From: Ketobacter sp.
GTDB lineage: Bacteria > Pseudomonadota > Gammaproteobacteria > Pseudomonadales > Ketobacteraceae
DNA length: 64,000 bases
Direction: 5' to 3'
Assembly (NCBI RefSeq): GCF_003671495.1
Contig: NZ_RCHN01000016.1
Location: 26,519 to 90,518, forward strand
Position 1 is the first letter of the stretch; every line of letters begins with the position of its first letter. The position numbers were made by a program, and so were the translations under genes. Under the pieces are notes generated by a model, which was not told the origin of the DNA, made no database searches, and saw nothing but the letters and a program-made list of their open reading frames with translations. Positions 49,042 to 57,156 of the stretch are shown here, one piece after another.

Positions 49042-49880
49042 TAATCCTGGATCGCTTCCTCAATCTGCTCACGTGTGTTCATCACGAACGGACCGTACTG
49101 CACCACCGGCTCCTTCAGGGGGCGTCCTGCTAACAGCAGCACCCGGGCCTGCTGGTTGCTCTGCACGTGCTGAGTGCTCTGCAATGGGAATGCGCCCTCA
49201 TGCTGCACGCTGATCATCTGTGCTGCGTGCACATCCTCGCCATCCTTTCCGCCAACCCGCACCTGGCCTTCGTACACAAACAGCAGTGTTTTCAAGGCCG
49301 GATCAAGTTTCAAGGTCAGCGGGTCCGTGCCATTCAGCTCCAGGTCCCACAATTGGGGTTCCGTCGTGCGACCCCGTATGGGACCGGCAATCCGGTCACC
49401 GTCAGCCATCCAATCTCCGCCCAGCACGTGGATGCGATGCGATCCGCTCACCACCAGTGGAATGTCGGCGGGCTCCAGGTTGTGGTATTCCGCCGGGCGC
49501 AGTTTTTCGTCCGCCGGCAGGTTCAGCCACAATTGAAAGCCGTGGAAGGCCCCGTCTTTCTGCAGCGGCATTTCGGAGTGAATCACCCCTCGACCTGCGG
49601 TCATCCATTGCGCCCCACCTGCTTGAATCACCCCCTGGTTGCCCATGTGATCCCGGTGCTCCAGTTGTCCCTGACGCATGTAAGTCACGGTTTCAAAGCC
49701 GCGGTGGGGGTGGGATGGAAAGCCGGCTGCATAGTCGCTGCCGGTTTCAGAACGGATCTCGTCCAGCATCAGGAACGGGTCCATCACGCCGTAGTCACCC
49801 ATCGGCACTACCCGTTTGATTTTGACTCCGGCTCCGTCGGATGCAGGGCGTGCCGGAATGCGATGCAGTATCTTGGTCAT
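49011..49880 (-). CDS. pirin family protein
   Basis: 289 aa, double cupin fold. Metal-binding residues His57, His59 (SHPHRGFETVTY), His101 and Glu103 (GVIHSEMP) are all present, as in human pirin and E. coli YhhW, which act as quercetin dioxygenases in vitro. Physiological role in bacteria is not settled; relatives modulate pyruvate dehydrogenase or stress responses. It follows the azoreductase gene on the same strand after 61 nt, and may share its LysR control. Confidence 0.93.
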   Translation of the reverse strand: MTKILHRIPARPASDGAGVKIKRVVPMGDYGVMDPFLMLDEIRSETGSDYAAGFPSHPHRGFETVTYMRQGQLEHRDHMGNQGVIQAGGAQWMTAGRGVIHSEMPLQKDGAFHGFQLWLNLPADEKLRPAEYHNLEPADIPLVVSGSHRIHVLGGDWMADGDRIAGPIRGRTTEPQLWDLELNGTDPLTLKLDPALKTLLFVYEGQVRVGGKDGEDVHAAQMISVQHEGAFPLQSTQHVQSNQQARVLLLAGRPLKEPVVQYGPFVMNTREQIEEAIQDYQLGTLTSRS

Positions 49881-49941
49881 GGGGATTCGCTCCGTTGTGT
49901 GGTTTTGGGTTGGTGCTTGAAACGGGGGTTCTGTCTTTGTT

Positions 49942-50544
49942 TCAGGCGTTCAGTAACCCATCGATTCTGGTTTTGGCTTCGTCCATTATCTGTGAAGCCT
50001 GCTCGGGCTGCATGCTGAGCTTTTCAGCAAACACAAACTCCACATCCTCAAGGCCGACGAAGGCCAGCACCGTCTGCAAATAGGGAGTTTGGGTATCCTT
50101 GGCCGTCCCCAGATATTCGCCGCCGCGCGCGCCCAGAACATAGGTTTTGGTGTTGTTCAGCAGCCCTACCGGCCCGCTTTCGGTGTACTTGAAGGTGGTG
50201 CCGGCACGGGCAATGGCGTCAATCCAGGCTTTCAGGGTCGACGGAATGCCGAAGTTGTACATGGGGACGCTTAACACCAGAACGTCCGCGCTTTGAAGCT
50301 CCTCAATCAGGGTGTCCGCCAGGTTGGCCAACTGCTGCTGTTCCGGAGTGCGTTGGTGCGCCGGTGTGATGTTGGCTTTGAACGTGGCGGCATCCAGGTG
50401 GGGTACCGGGTCCTGGGCCAGGTCCCTTACCACCACCTCAGCGTCAGGATGCTGCTGCTGAATCTGGTTCAGAAAATGGGTGGCCAACTGACTGGAGTTG
50501 CCGTGTTCCCCGTGAATGCTGCTGCTGATGTGTAGTACTTTCAT
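49942..50544 (-). CDS. azoR: FMN-dependent NADH:quinone/azo oxidoreductase AzoR
   Basis: 200 aa flavodoxin-like fold. MKVLHISSSIHGEHGNSSQLA holds the FMN phosphate loop, SVPMYNFGIPSTLKAWIDAI the isoalloxazine-binding part, and LGARGGEY the third contact. The family reduces quinones and azo compounds with NADH and protects against thiol or quinone stress. The ATG at 50544 follows AGGAG by about 8 nt; the longer frame to 50682 crosses the promoter region. Divergent from a LysR gene, the usual arrangement. Confidence 0.94.
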   Translation of the reverse strand: MKVLHISSSIHGEHGNSSQLATHFLNQIQQQHPDAEVVVRDLAQDPVPHLDAATFKANITPAHQRTPEQQQLANLADTLIEELQSADVLVLSVPMYNFGIPSTLKAWIDAIARAGTTFKYTESGPVGLLNNTKTYVLGARGGEYLGTAKDTQTPYLQTVLAFVGLEDVEFVFAEKLSMQPEQASQIMDEAKTRIDGLLNA

Positions 50545-50592
50545 GGCTTGGCTCCTGATTTTCAGAGGTCTCATTTGATGTTTTCTATGATA

Positions 50593-50625
50593 ATTCGAAT
50601 AAATAGAATTAAAATACGAATAAAT
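50593..50625. promoter_or_regulatory. candidate LysR operator in the azoR-lysR gap
   Basis: The 9-mer CGAATAAAT occurs at 50596-50604 and 50617-50625, 21 bp apart (two helical turns). The first copy is part of the palindrome ATTCGAAT (50593-50600). The gap is strongly A+T-rich. Repeats on one helix face fit LysR tetramer binding. Confidence 0.55.
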
Positions 50626-50654
50626 CGCTGGTTTTAATCGATTAAATCGAAGGA

Positions 50655-51596
50655 ATGGATATGGCAGCATCCCTGATTCCAAAAGTTACTCTGGAGCAAT
50701 GGCGGGCATTTCAGGCGGTGGTGGAATACGGTGGCTATGCCCAGGCTGCCGACGCCATCCACAAAACCCAGTCCACTCTCAGTTACTCCGTGCAGAAGCT
50801 GGAGCAGTCCCTGGGGGTGCAGGTTCTGGAAGTGAAGGGGCGTAAAGCCAGGCTCACCGCCGCCGGAGAGGTGCTGCTAAGGCGCTCGCGCCAACTGCTG
50901 GAAAGCGCCGTGTCGCTGGAGGCCATTGCCGACAGCCTGGCCCGTGGGGTAGAGCCGCGTCTGGATTTGGCGGTGGAGGTGGTGTTTCCCTACGATGAGT
51001 TGTTCTGCCTGCTGGCGGCGTTTTCCCAGCGCTTTCCCGATACCCGGGTGGAACTGATGGAGTCCGTATTGTCCGGTGGCCATGACCTGCTGGTGGCCGG
51101 CCAGGTGGACTTGCTGGTGTCCACGGTGGTACCCCAGGGATTTGTGGGGGAGCCCCTGATGCGCCTGGAGTTTATCTGCGTCAGCAGCCCTGAGCACCCG
51201 CTGCAGTCCTTGGGTCGCCCGGTGACGTTGCAGGATCTGAAACTGCACCGGCAAATGGTGACCCGGGATTCCGGCCCCCAGCGCCGGTTCAGCGCCCCCT
51301 GGCTGGAAGCGGAACAACGCTGGACCGTCAGCAACCTGAGCACCTCCATCCGGGCCATCAAGGGAGGGCTTGGGTTCGCCTGGGTACCCCGCCTGCAGAT
51401 CGAGCAGGATCTGCAGCAAGGCCTGCTGGTGCCCATCGCCATGGAAGAGGGCGGGCGTCGCTACGGCGAGCTCTATCTGGTGTATAAAGACAAGGATGCA
51501 GCGGGGCCGGCCACCCGGTACCTGGCGGAGCTGCTGCTGGATCGCTGTCAGAACATGGAGCAAGCGGAGGCGCTGGATGTGGACGAAATGGATTAG
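50655..51596 (+). CDS. LysR-family transcriptional regulator
   Basis: 313 aa. Winged HTH at residues ~12-70 (LEQWRAFQAVVEYGGYAQAADAIHKTQSTLSYSVQKLEQSLG in outline) and a LysR substrate-binding domain beyond residue 95. Divergent from azoR across 110 nt. It likely senses an electrophile or quinone and controls azoR, inferred from position. The DUF4124 gene overlaps its last 20 nt. Confidence 0.94.
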   Translation: MDMAASLIPKVTLEQWRAFQAVVEYGGYAQAADAIHKTQSTLSYSVQKLEQSLGVQVLEVKGRKARLTAAGEVLLRRSRQLLESAVSLEAIADSLARGVEPRLDLAVEVVFPYDELFCLLAAFSQRFPDTRVELMESVLSGGHDLLVAGQVDLLVSTVVPQGFVGEPLMRLEFICVSSPEHPLQSLGRPVTLQDLKLHRQMVTRDSGPQRRFSAPWLEAEQRWTVSNLSTSIRAIKGGLGFAWVPRLQIEQDLQQGLLVPIAMEEGGRRYGELYLVYKDKDAAGPATRYLAELLLDRCQNMEQAEALDVDEMD

Positions 51597-52521
51597 CCTG
51601 TCAGTGCTGCTGTGGGCAACACCGGTCAGTGCGGAGATCTTCCAGTGGAAAGATGCAGCCGGGCGTGTGCACTATTCGGATCAGGCGCCGGAAGAATATG
51701 AAAGCCAGACCGTGACACCGAATACCGAGGATTTGGGCGTACGCCTGAGCGGCCCCAAGGCCACCGAGGACTGGTCGGAACAAGCCTTGTCTCCGCAGAA
51801 AAACCTGACATCGAAGCCGCCACAACGGCGTACGACCCTGACTCGGGATGCTGCGGAACAGGATCTGTGTGAGGGTGTGGTGGGGGATTGTTTCAGCGAG
51901 CAGCAGGACTACGTATGCAAGCTGCGTTTCAGCCTTGAATGCAAAAAAATCTATCACTGGAAGGTCTGTCTGCAGCAGGATTGCGAGCAGAAAGACATTG
52001 CGGACAAATGCCAGTCGCCCTATCAGTTGCTGGACCGGCGGCCACCGGTAATGACCCAGGCACAAATGGGGCGCGAGATGCCGCTGCAGGGGTTGGTGTC
52101 AGAACGGGACTGGCAATGTTTGAGTCAACACGGATTCTTTTGTGATGAGGTGGCTTTCGAAGCCACCTGCCAGCAACGCTTTGGCCAAAGCTGTGAGGCA
52201 CTGCAGCATTGGGCAGAAGCCGCGCAGCAACGCTGCAAAAAACAGCGGGGCAGCGATTGTGGCGATATCGACAGTTGGAAGCAGTTTCGCCCGCTGTCCA
52301 TAGAAGAGAAAGAAAAGGCCGGCATCCGTTTGGCCGGGGGCGGTGTCTCGTCCCAGGATAGGTTAATGGCATCCCTGGGGGTGGAACGGGACGATCCGGC
52401 CACCTACCCGAAGCTGCAGCGTGCATTGGAATCCCTTACCGGCTTGAATATTCGGGAACGCAGGCGCCGCTTTGACTGCGATGCCGAATGGAAAGGGTTT
52501 GCACCCCGCGGCCACCACTGA
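51577..52521 (+). CDS. cysteine-rich secreted protein with DUF4124 domain
   Basis: 314 aa. A signal peptide (WISLSVLLWATPVSAE) leads straight into a DUF4124 module, EIFQWKDAAGRVHYSDQAPEE. The rest has no family I recognise. It has about 15 Cys in spaced clusters (CEGVVGDC, VCKLRFSLEC, KVCLQQDCEQ, CLSQHGFFC, CQQRFGQSC, CKKQRGSDC), which suggests many periplasmic disulfides or repeated small modules. The ATG at 51577 has GGAGG 6 nt upstream and overlaps the LysR gene; a longer frame from 51370 is that gene's shadow. Function unknown. Confidence 0.82.
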   Translation: MWTKWISLSVLLWATPVSAEIFQWKDAAGRVHYSDQAPEEYESQTVTPNTEDLGVRLSGPKATEDWSEQALSPQKNLTSKPPQRRTTLTRDAAEQDLCEGVVGDCFSEQQDYVCKLRFSLECKKIYHWKVCLQQDCEQKDIADKCQSPYQLLDRRPPVMTQAQMGREMPLQGLVSERDWQCLSQHGFFCDEVAFEATCQQRFGQSCEALQHWAEAAQQRCKKQRGSDCGDIDSWKQFRPLSIEEKEKAGIRLAGGGVSSQDRLMASLGVERDDPATYPKLQRALESLTGLNIRERRRRFDCDAEWKGFAPRGHH

Positions 52522-52733
52522 CCTCTTGTTTCATCTTTTTTGTCGCTAAAGGTCACTCAGTTTCCCGACGGGATTGGTTAGAATTCTCCGTATAGTCAAA
52601 AGCGAAACACAGTTGTGTCGACTTCGATTTTAAAGGGCAAAGGACTACCGAGGGACCCTTTTGAAGCACTGGACTTACAACCATTTCGTGAACTCCAAAC
52701 TATCTTCTCTTTTAGCATTTGTGCGTTGAATGC
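52522..52733. other. gene-free stretch after the DUF4124 gene
   Basis: 212 nt with no coding frame I trust. It has small complementarities (ACACA/TGTGT near 52608; AAAGGG/CCCTTT between 52632 and 52660) and several GGA triplets. A small RNA ending at the next terminator is possible, but no good promoter is visible. Confidence 0.35.
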
Positions 52734-52775
52734 ACTCGCCACGCTGTAGATTGGGCTGCATGTGGCGAGTTTTTC
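52734..52775 (+). terminator. intrinsic terminator on the plus strand
   Basis: ACTCGCCAC (52734-52742) pairs perfectly with GTGGCGAGT (52762-52770), followed by T-rich sequence. It lies 213 nt after the DUF4124 stop, so the transcript either has a long 3' end or an extra small RNA precedes it. Confidence 0.85.
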
Positions 52776-52804
52776 TTTTTCTGGACTCGGTGTGTTGGCC
52801 TGGC

Positions 52805-54100
52805 CTAATGCAATTTCAGCGTTGGGCTGGCACGCCGGTTAATCCGGTCCCGCAGAATCAGCAGCAGGGTTCTGAAAATTCCGTGCAGCGTAAACTGGTG
52901 CATGCGGTACAAGGTGATGTACATGAAGCGCGCCACCTTGCCTTCAAACGTAAAATCTTTGCTCAGGTTCCCCATGATGTTGCCCACGCTGCCTTTTTTG
53001 CTGAGGGAAATCAGCGAGCCTTTGTCCTGGTAAACAAAGGGTAGAGGGGCTTTGCCCTGCAGTCGGCGCTGTAGGGATCTGGCCAGGTGCTTGGCCTGTT
53101 GATGAGCGGATGCAGCACGCGGGGGCACCGGAGTGTCCGCGTCATGGCGGGGACACTGGGCACAATCGCCGAACGAAAAGATGTTCTCATCGCGGGTGGT
53201 TTGCAGGGTATTGGTCACCACCAGTTGATTAATCCGATTACTTTCCAGTCCGGCAATACCCTGCAGAAACTCGGGTGCTTTAATGCCGGCACTCCAGACT
53301 TTCAGAAACGCCGGAACGAAGCGTCCGCTCTTGGTATGCAGTCCATCGGCGGTAATTTCCGTGACCATCTCATTGGTGAGCACTTCAATATTCAATTCTT
53401 TAAGTTGGCGCAGAATAGCCGCCGAGGCTTTCTCTGACAGCACCGGCAACACCCGGTTCGAGGCCTCGATAATGGATATGGTCAGGTTCTCGGGCTTGAT
53501 TTGGTCAAAGCCGTATTCCACCAGTTCATGGGCAGAATGATTCAACTCCGCTGCCAGCTCGACGCCGGTGGCACCGGCACCCACAATGGCAATGTTGCAG
53601 TGTTTCGGGGCCACGCCCGGCGCCTGGCTGGCTTTCAGATATTCGTTTAGGAATTTGCGATGGAACGCTTCAGCGGCGGAGCGCTTGTCCAGAAAAATGC
53701 AGTGTTCTGCTGCGCCCTTGGTGCCGAAGTCGTTGGTGTTGCTGCCCACGGAGATCACCAGCGTGTCGTAGGGGATGGTCCGTTGCGGCAGAATTTCCTC
53801 GCCACTTTCATAATGCGGCGCCAGGATCAGGTGTTTGGCGTCCCGCTCCAATCCGCTCATGCGCCCCATGACGAACTTGAAATGATGTCGTTGCGCGTGG
53901 GCAACATAATTCAGCTCATCCACGTCGGCGTTCAATACGCCGGCCGCCACTTCGTGCAGTCTGGGTTTCCACAGGTGGGTCATGTTGGCGTCCACCAGAG
54001 TGATGTCCGCCTGACCGCGTTTACCAGCTTTGTTCCCCAGTAGCGTTGCCAGTTCCAGGCCGCCGGCGCCGCCTCCGACGATCACGATTCGATGGGTCAT
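52805..54100 (-). CDS. ndh: type II NADH dehydrogenase
   Basis: 431-aa FAD enzyme of the inner membrane's cytoplasmic face, passing electrons from NADH to quinone without pumping protons. N-terminal FAD motif VIVGGGAGGLELATLLG, second Rossmann motif IAIVGAGATGVELAAEL for NADH, and FSFGDCAQCP for the flavin. The C-terminal end (IMGNLSKDFTFEGKVARFMYITLYRMHQ, in outline) has the amphipathic membrane-binding helices of NDH-2. It stands alone with 204 nt of gap downstream from the DUF4124 terminator. Confidence 0.95.
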   Translation of the reverse strand: MTHRIVIVGGGAGGLELATLLGNKAGKRGQADITLVDANMTHLWKPRLHEVAAGVLNADVDELNYVAHAQRHHFKFVMGRMSGLERDAKHLILAPHYESGEEILPQRTIPYDTLVISVGSNTNDFGTKGAAEHCIFLDKRSAAEAFHRKFLNEYLKASQAPGVAPKHCNIAIVGAGATGVELAAELNHSAHELVEYGFDQIKPENLTISIIEASNRVLPVLSEKASAAILRQLKELNIEVLTNEMVTEITADGLHTKSGRFVPAFLKVWSAGIKAPEFLQGIAGLESNRINQLVVTNTLQTTRDENIFSFGDCAQCPRHDADTPVPPRAASAHQQAKHLARSLQRRLQGKAPLPFVYQDKGSLISLSKKGSVGNIMGNLSKDFTFEGKVARFMYITLYRMHQFTLHGIFRTLLLILRDRINRRASPTLKLH

Positions 54101-54331
54101 AGTTGATTACCTTTTCAAGTTTGGAATTCGGGCTCAAGTTTGAAATCCGGGGCAGGTCAGGCACCGGCCTGGTCCGGTCTGACGTGCCAAATTCGTCTCA
54201 CGATGTTGACTATGTGGTCAATAAGCCGGTTGACCATCGCTAAGGTGGGCGGCCATTCTAGTGGCCAATTCAGTGTACGCAATGACAATTTTGTAACGGC
54301 GGGTAGGCGCCAGGGCAATAGCGCAGCGTAA
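54101..54331. other. intergenic region upstream of ndh with a strong hairpin
   Basis: 231 nt. A hairpin at 54151-54188 pairs GGCAGGTCAG (54151-54160) with CTGACGTGCC (54179-54188) with one mismatch, and ACCGG (54163-54167) with CCGGT (54174-54178) inside. No T-run follows on either strand. The ndh promoter should lie here, but I cannot place it confidently. Confidence 0.5.
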
Positions 54332-54700
54332 TCAGTCTTCCAAATCCTGATAGTTTTCCGGCTGAAAGCGCGGCGTACACAGGGCCAGAAAGATCAGGTC
54401 GACTTCACCGTTGTTGAGAATCCGTTGGCGCACTCCCGCTGGGATCACCACGGTGTCTCCGGCCTGCACCGGGGTAGGAGGGAGGTCGCCCACCTCAACC
54501 AGGCCAGTGCCGCACAGAATCTGGTATCGCTCCACGGTGTGCGTCAGGCTATGCCAGCGGGTTCGACGGCCGGGGCTGACCCTGGCCCGGGCGATGGATA
54601 AAGCGGGATCTGCGTCTGTATTCAGTTGCTCAATGATGTAGCAACCCTCTTCAAAGTAGTACTCCGTGTCCGGCTGGATCGGCAAAATCATTGGCTTCAT
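54332..54700 (-). CDS. small cupin-domain protein
   Basis: 122 aa, single cupin barrel: LSIARARVSPGRRTRWHSLTHTVERYQILCGTG in outline, then GDTVVIPAGVRQRILNNGEVDLIFLALCTPRF. Of the usual cupin metal ligands, His residues (WHSLTH) and the Glu/Gln of ERYQIL are present. It resembles mannose-6-phosphate isomerase type cupins in length and layout but has no firm function. Starts 2 nt after hemJ ends, on the same strand; the operon is clcA-hemJ-cupin. Confidence 0.85.
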   Translation of the reverse strand: MKPMILPIQPDTEYYFEEGCYIIEQLNTDADPALSIARARVSPGRRTRWHSLTHTVERYQILCGTGLVEVGDLPPTPVQAGDTVVIPAGVRQRILNNGEVDLIFLALCTPRFQPENYQDLED

Positions 54701-54702
54701 GG

Positions 54703-55146
54703 TCAGCCCGCATAGGGTTGTTTCAAGGTCACCAGGATCACCACTGTCACCAGAATGAACACCGGGGCTTCATTGAAGATCCGATAGAAGCGCTCACTGC
54801 GGGTGTTCTGGTCGGCAGCGAATTTTTTCAGATAAGCACCACATAGGTGGTGATAACCGATTAACAGGATTACCAGGGTCAGCTTGATGTGCATCCAGAT
54901 GGCGGATTTGAAATAGGGGTCCCAGCGATCCACCAGCATCCAGATACCCAGCACCAAGGCGACAATCATGCTCGGGGTCATGATGCCGCGATACAGTTTG
55001 CGTTCCATGATTTTGAAGCGCTCAGATCCGGTTTTGTCCCCTTCCGCATTGGCCTGACAGTGATAGACAAATAACCTTGGCAAATAGAAAAGGGCGGCAA
55101 ACCAGCAGATGATGGCGATGATATGAAAAGCTTTTACCCAAAGCAT
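54703..55146 (-). CDS. hemJ: protoporphyrinogen IX oxidase HemJ
   Basis: 147 aa integral membrane protein of the CopD/HemJ type with four helices, last enzymatic oxidation before heme b. Starts MLWVKAFHIIAIICWFAALFYLPRLFVYH, with the conserved His8 and LPRLFVYH motif, and continues MTPSMIVALVLG and SAIWMHIKLTLVILLIGYHH. No hemG or hemY is in the window. HemJ next to argC is the order also known in Pseudomonas, here with clcA in between. Confidence 0.94.
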   Translation of the reverse strand: MLWVKAFHIIAIICWFAALFYLPRLFVYHCQANAEGDKTGSERFKIMERKLYRGIMTPSMIVALVLGIWMLVDRWDPYFKSAIWMHIKLTLVILLIGYHHLCGAYLKKFAADQNTRSERFYRIFNEAPVFILVTVVILVTLKQPYAG

Positions 55147-55155
55147 CGGTGTTCC

Positions 55156-56904
55156 CTAAATCTGATAAAAATGTTCGATGTCCTGTTTGCGCACCACCCC
55201 GAACACCCGATAGATATTGGGTGCGGACATGCGGCGCACATAGACGGCGCTTACGTCGGCTTTCTTCATGGCCTGCAGAGCTTCGTGCAAGGTGGCACTC
55301 AGCAATACCGGGGTCACATTATCCCGTTTGGCCGGGATTTCCAATAGATTGATGCTCGCCCCGTCGGTGGGAGTTGCGCCCTCTTTGGGTTTCGCCTGAT
55401 CCAGGTTGGTCAGGTGCATCGCAAGCTCTGCCGCCGGCATAAAGTGGGTGGGCAGACCCTCCTTTTCGATCAACAGCCAATTGGGTTGCTTTTTGAGGAT
55501 GTCGTCCGCCTCCTCCCGGGAAAGATGCTGGTTCACCCGGCGAATGTTGCGGTCCATCACGGCCGCTACACCCACGCGATGCAGGTGCCGGGCCAGTGGG
55601 CTGACGTTGAGTGCGATACCCTGCGCCTCCAGAAACCCCTGGAAAATACCCCGCTGGCGGAACACCTGCGTGGTGATCAGGCTGGAAATGACCACCACCA
55701 GCATACCGGGGAATATGATGTTGGGCTCAAAGGTGAGCTCCAGCAGTGCCATTAATGCAGCCAGCGGGGCTTCCAGGGTGGCGGCCATCATGCCGGCCAT
55801 GCCCAGCAGCACATACAACGTGATGTTGGCGTCCTCCGGTAGCAGCGCCTGCCCCAATTCCCCGAACAAGCCACCGGCCATGGCGCCGATGAACAGGGCC
55901 GGGCCGATCACGCCACCCGGCAGTCCCGCCCCCACACAGGCACTGGTGGCCAGCAATTTCAGGCTCATGATAAACAGCAGGGCCGTCACCGTAAGGCTGC
56001 CCACCAAAGCCGCGTTCACGGAGTCGTACCCCACGCCCAGAATCTCCGGCGCCAGATAGCCGCAGGCTGCGGTAACCAACCCGGCGAGAAAGAAGCGCCA
56101 GCCCACACCCAGGCGGTGAGTGTGTTGATAGAACCGTAATGAAAGGTAGATAAGTGCCGCCGCCAGGCAGCCAATGATCACGCCGCAAATAACCACAAAG
56201 GGCAGCTCCAACAGGGTGCCCATTTGCACCGTGGGAATGTTGAACGCTGGCTCGTGTCCATAAACGGCCCGGGTCAGGGAGGCTCCCACCACCGATGCCA
56301 GAATAATGGGAATGAAGGTGCTGATGCTGTATTCCATCATGATCACCTCCATCGCGAAAATGACGCCGGCAATGGGGGTGTTGAATGAGGCGGAAATGGC
56401 CGCCGCGCAGCCGCACCCGGTCAGAATGCGAACGCTGTTATTGGGCAGGCGGGCCCATTGACCCAGCAGGCTGCCGCCTGCCGCACCCAGGTGGACAGCG
56501 GGGCCCTCGCGGCCCATGGACAGCCCCCCGATCAGGGTGGCGGCAGCCCCAAAAAACTGCACCAGCAGACTGCGCCAGCTGATGGCACCCTGATACAGGT
56601 TGAAGCGCTCAATCACGTAGGTGACGCCAGTGCGGCGCTCGTCTTTCGAAAGATAATGAAATGCCGCGCCCAACAGAATGGCGCAGGTCAGGGGGAGGGC
56701 GCCCTGCAACATCGGATTCAGTCCCTCAAAGTTTTCCGAGTGCTCCGGCAGGAACAGGGAGAGCACCGACTCCACCAGCAACCGGAACAGGATGATGATC
56801 AAGCCGGAGCTGAGCCCGGCCAGAATGCCCAGTACCGCCAACAGGGGCACCGCATCCAGGGTGGATAATCGTTCTCTAATGCGATCAAGATCAAATTTCA
56901 TCAC
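55156..56904 (-). CDS. clcA: CLC-family chloride channel/transporter with CBS domains
   Basis: 582 aa. The CLC core holds GLSMGREGPAVHLGAAGGSLLG with the external gating Glu133, and GVIGPALFIGAMAGGLFG in place of the GGIFAPSL motif. The first anion-binding motif GSGIP is replaced by RRTGVTYV (residues 91-97). A cytoplasmic tail with two CBS motifs (AAVMDRNIRRV, LLSATLHEALQAMKKADVSAVYVRR) follows. Whether it is a channel or a Cl-/H+ exchanger cannot be read with certainty. First gene of clcA-hemJ-cupin; divergent from argC over 252 nt. Confidence 0.93.
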   Translation of the reverse strand: MMKFDLDRIRERLSTLDAVPLLAVLGILAGLSSGLIIILFRLLVESVLSLFLPEHSENFEGLNPMLQGALPLTCAILLGAAFHYLSKDERRTGVTYVIERFNLYQGAISWRSLLVQFFGAAATLIGGLSMGREGPAVHLGAAGGSLLGQWARLPNNSVRILTGCGCAAAISASFNTPIAGVIFAMEVIMMEYSISTFIPIILASVVGASLTRAVYGHEPAFNIPTVQMGTLLELPFVVICGVIIGCLAAALIYLSLRFYQHTHRLGVGWRFFLAGLVTAACGYLAPEILGVGYDSVNAALVGSLTVTALLFIMSLKLLATSACVGAGLPGGVIGPALFIGAMAGGLFGELGQALLPEDANITLYVLLGMAGMMAATLEAPLAALMALLELTFEPNIIFPGMLVVVISSLITTQVFRQRGIFQGFLEAQGIALNVSPLARHLHRVGVAAVMDRNIRRVNQHLSREEADDILKKQPNWLLIEKEGLPTHFMPAAELAMHLTNLDQAKPKEGATPTDGASINLLEIPAKRDNVTPVLLSATLHEALQAMKKADVSAVYVRRMSAPNIYRVFGVVRKQDIEHFYQI

Positions 56905-57059
56905 AGGACAGGTCAGCCAAATACGCTACGCTTAATACATCGGGACAGGGTGAACCACCGGCACAGCACCTCAGGCGGAATTCTATACAGAGTCATACTT
57001 AGAGCGCCACACAGAGCCCTATCAGTCACAAAGGGTGCTTGCCTACCGCGGTTTTTAAA

Positions 57060-57130
57060 GCAAAAATTTTGCCTAAACAACGGCTTATGATTTTTAATAC
57101 GGTTCCAGCTGCTTTATGATTGCATATTCT
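57060..57130 (+). promoter_or_regulatory. argC promoter region with palindromic elements
   Basis: GCAAAAATTTTGC (57060-57072) is a 13-bp palindrome. A -10 TATGAT (57115-57120) has no good -35. TGATTGCATATTCT (57117-57130) overlaps the -10 and partly resembles an ARG box (TGAAT-N4-ATTCA), with several mismatches. Arginine control by ArgR is a possibility only. Confidence 0.35.
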
Positions 57131-57156
57131 GTCAGCAAGAACGAATCGGGATCCCT

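Noticed and set aside
51370..51576. Longer start for the DUF4124 protein
   Set aside because: The upstream part is a shadow of the LysR gene, and the GGAGG-preceded ATG at 51577 starts a proper signal peptide.
52560..52775. CsrB/RsmY-type RNA because of several GGA triplets
   Set aside because: Only three or four GGA occur and not in repeated hairpin loops.
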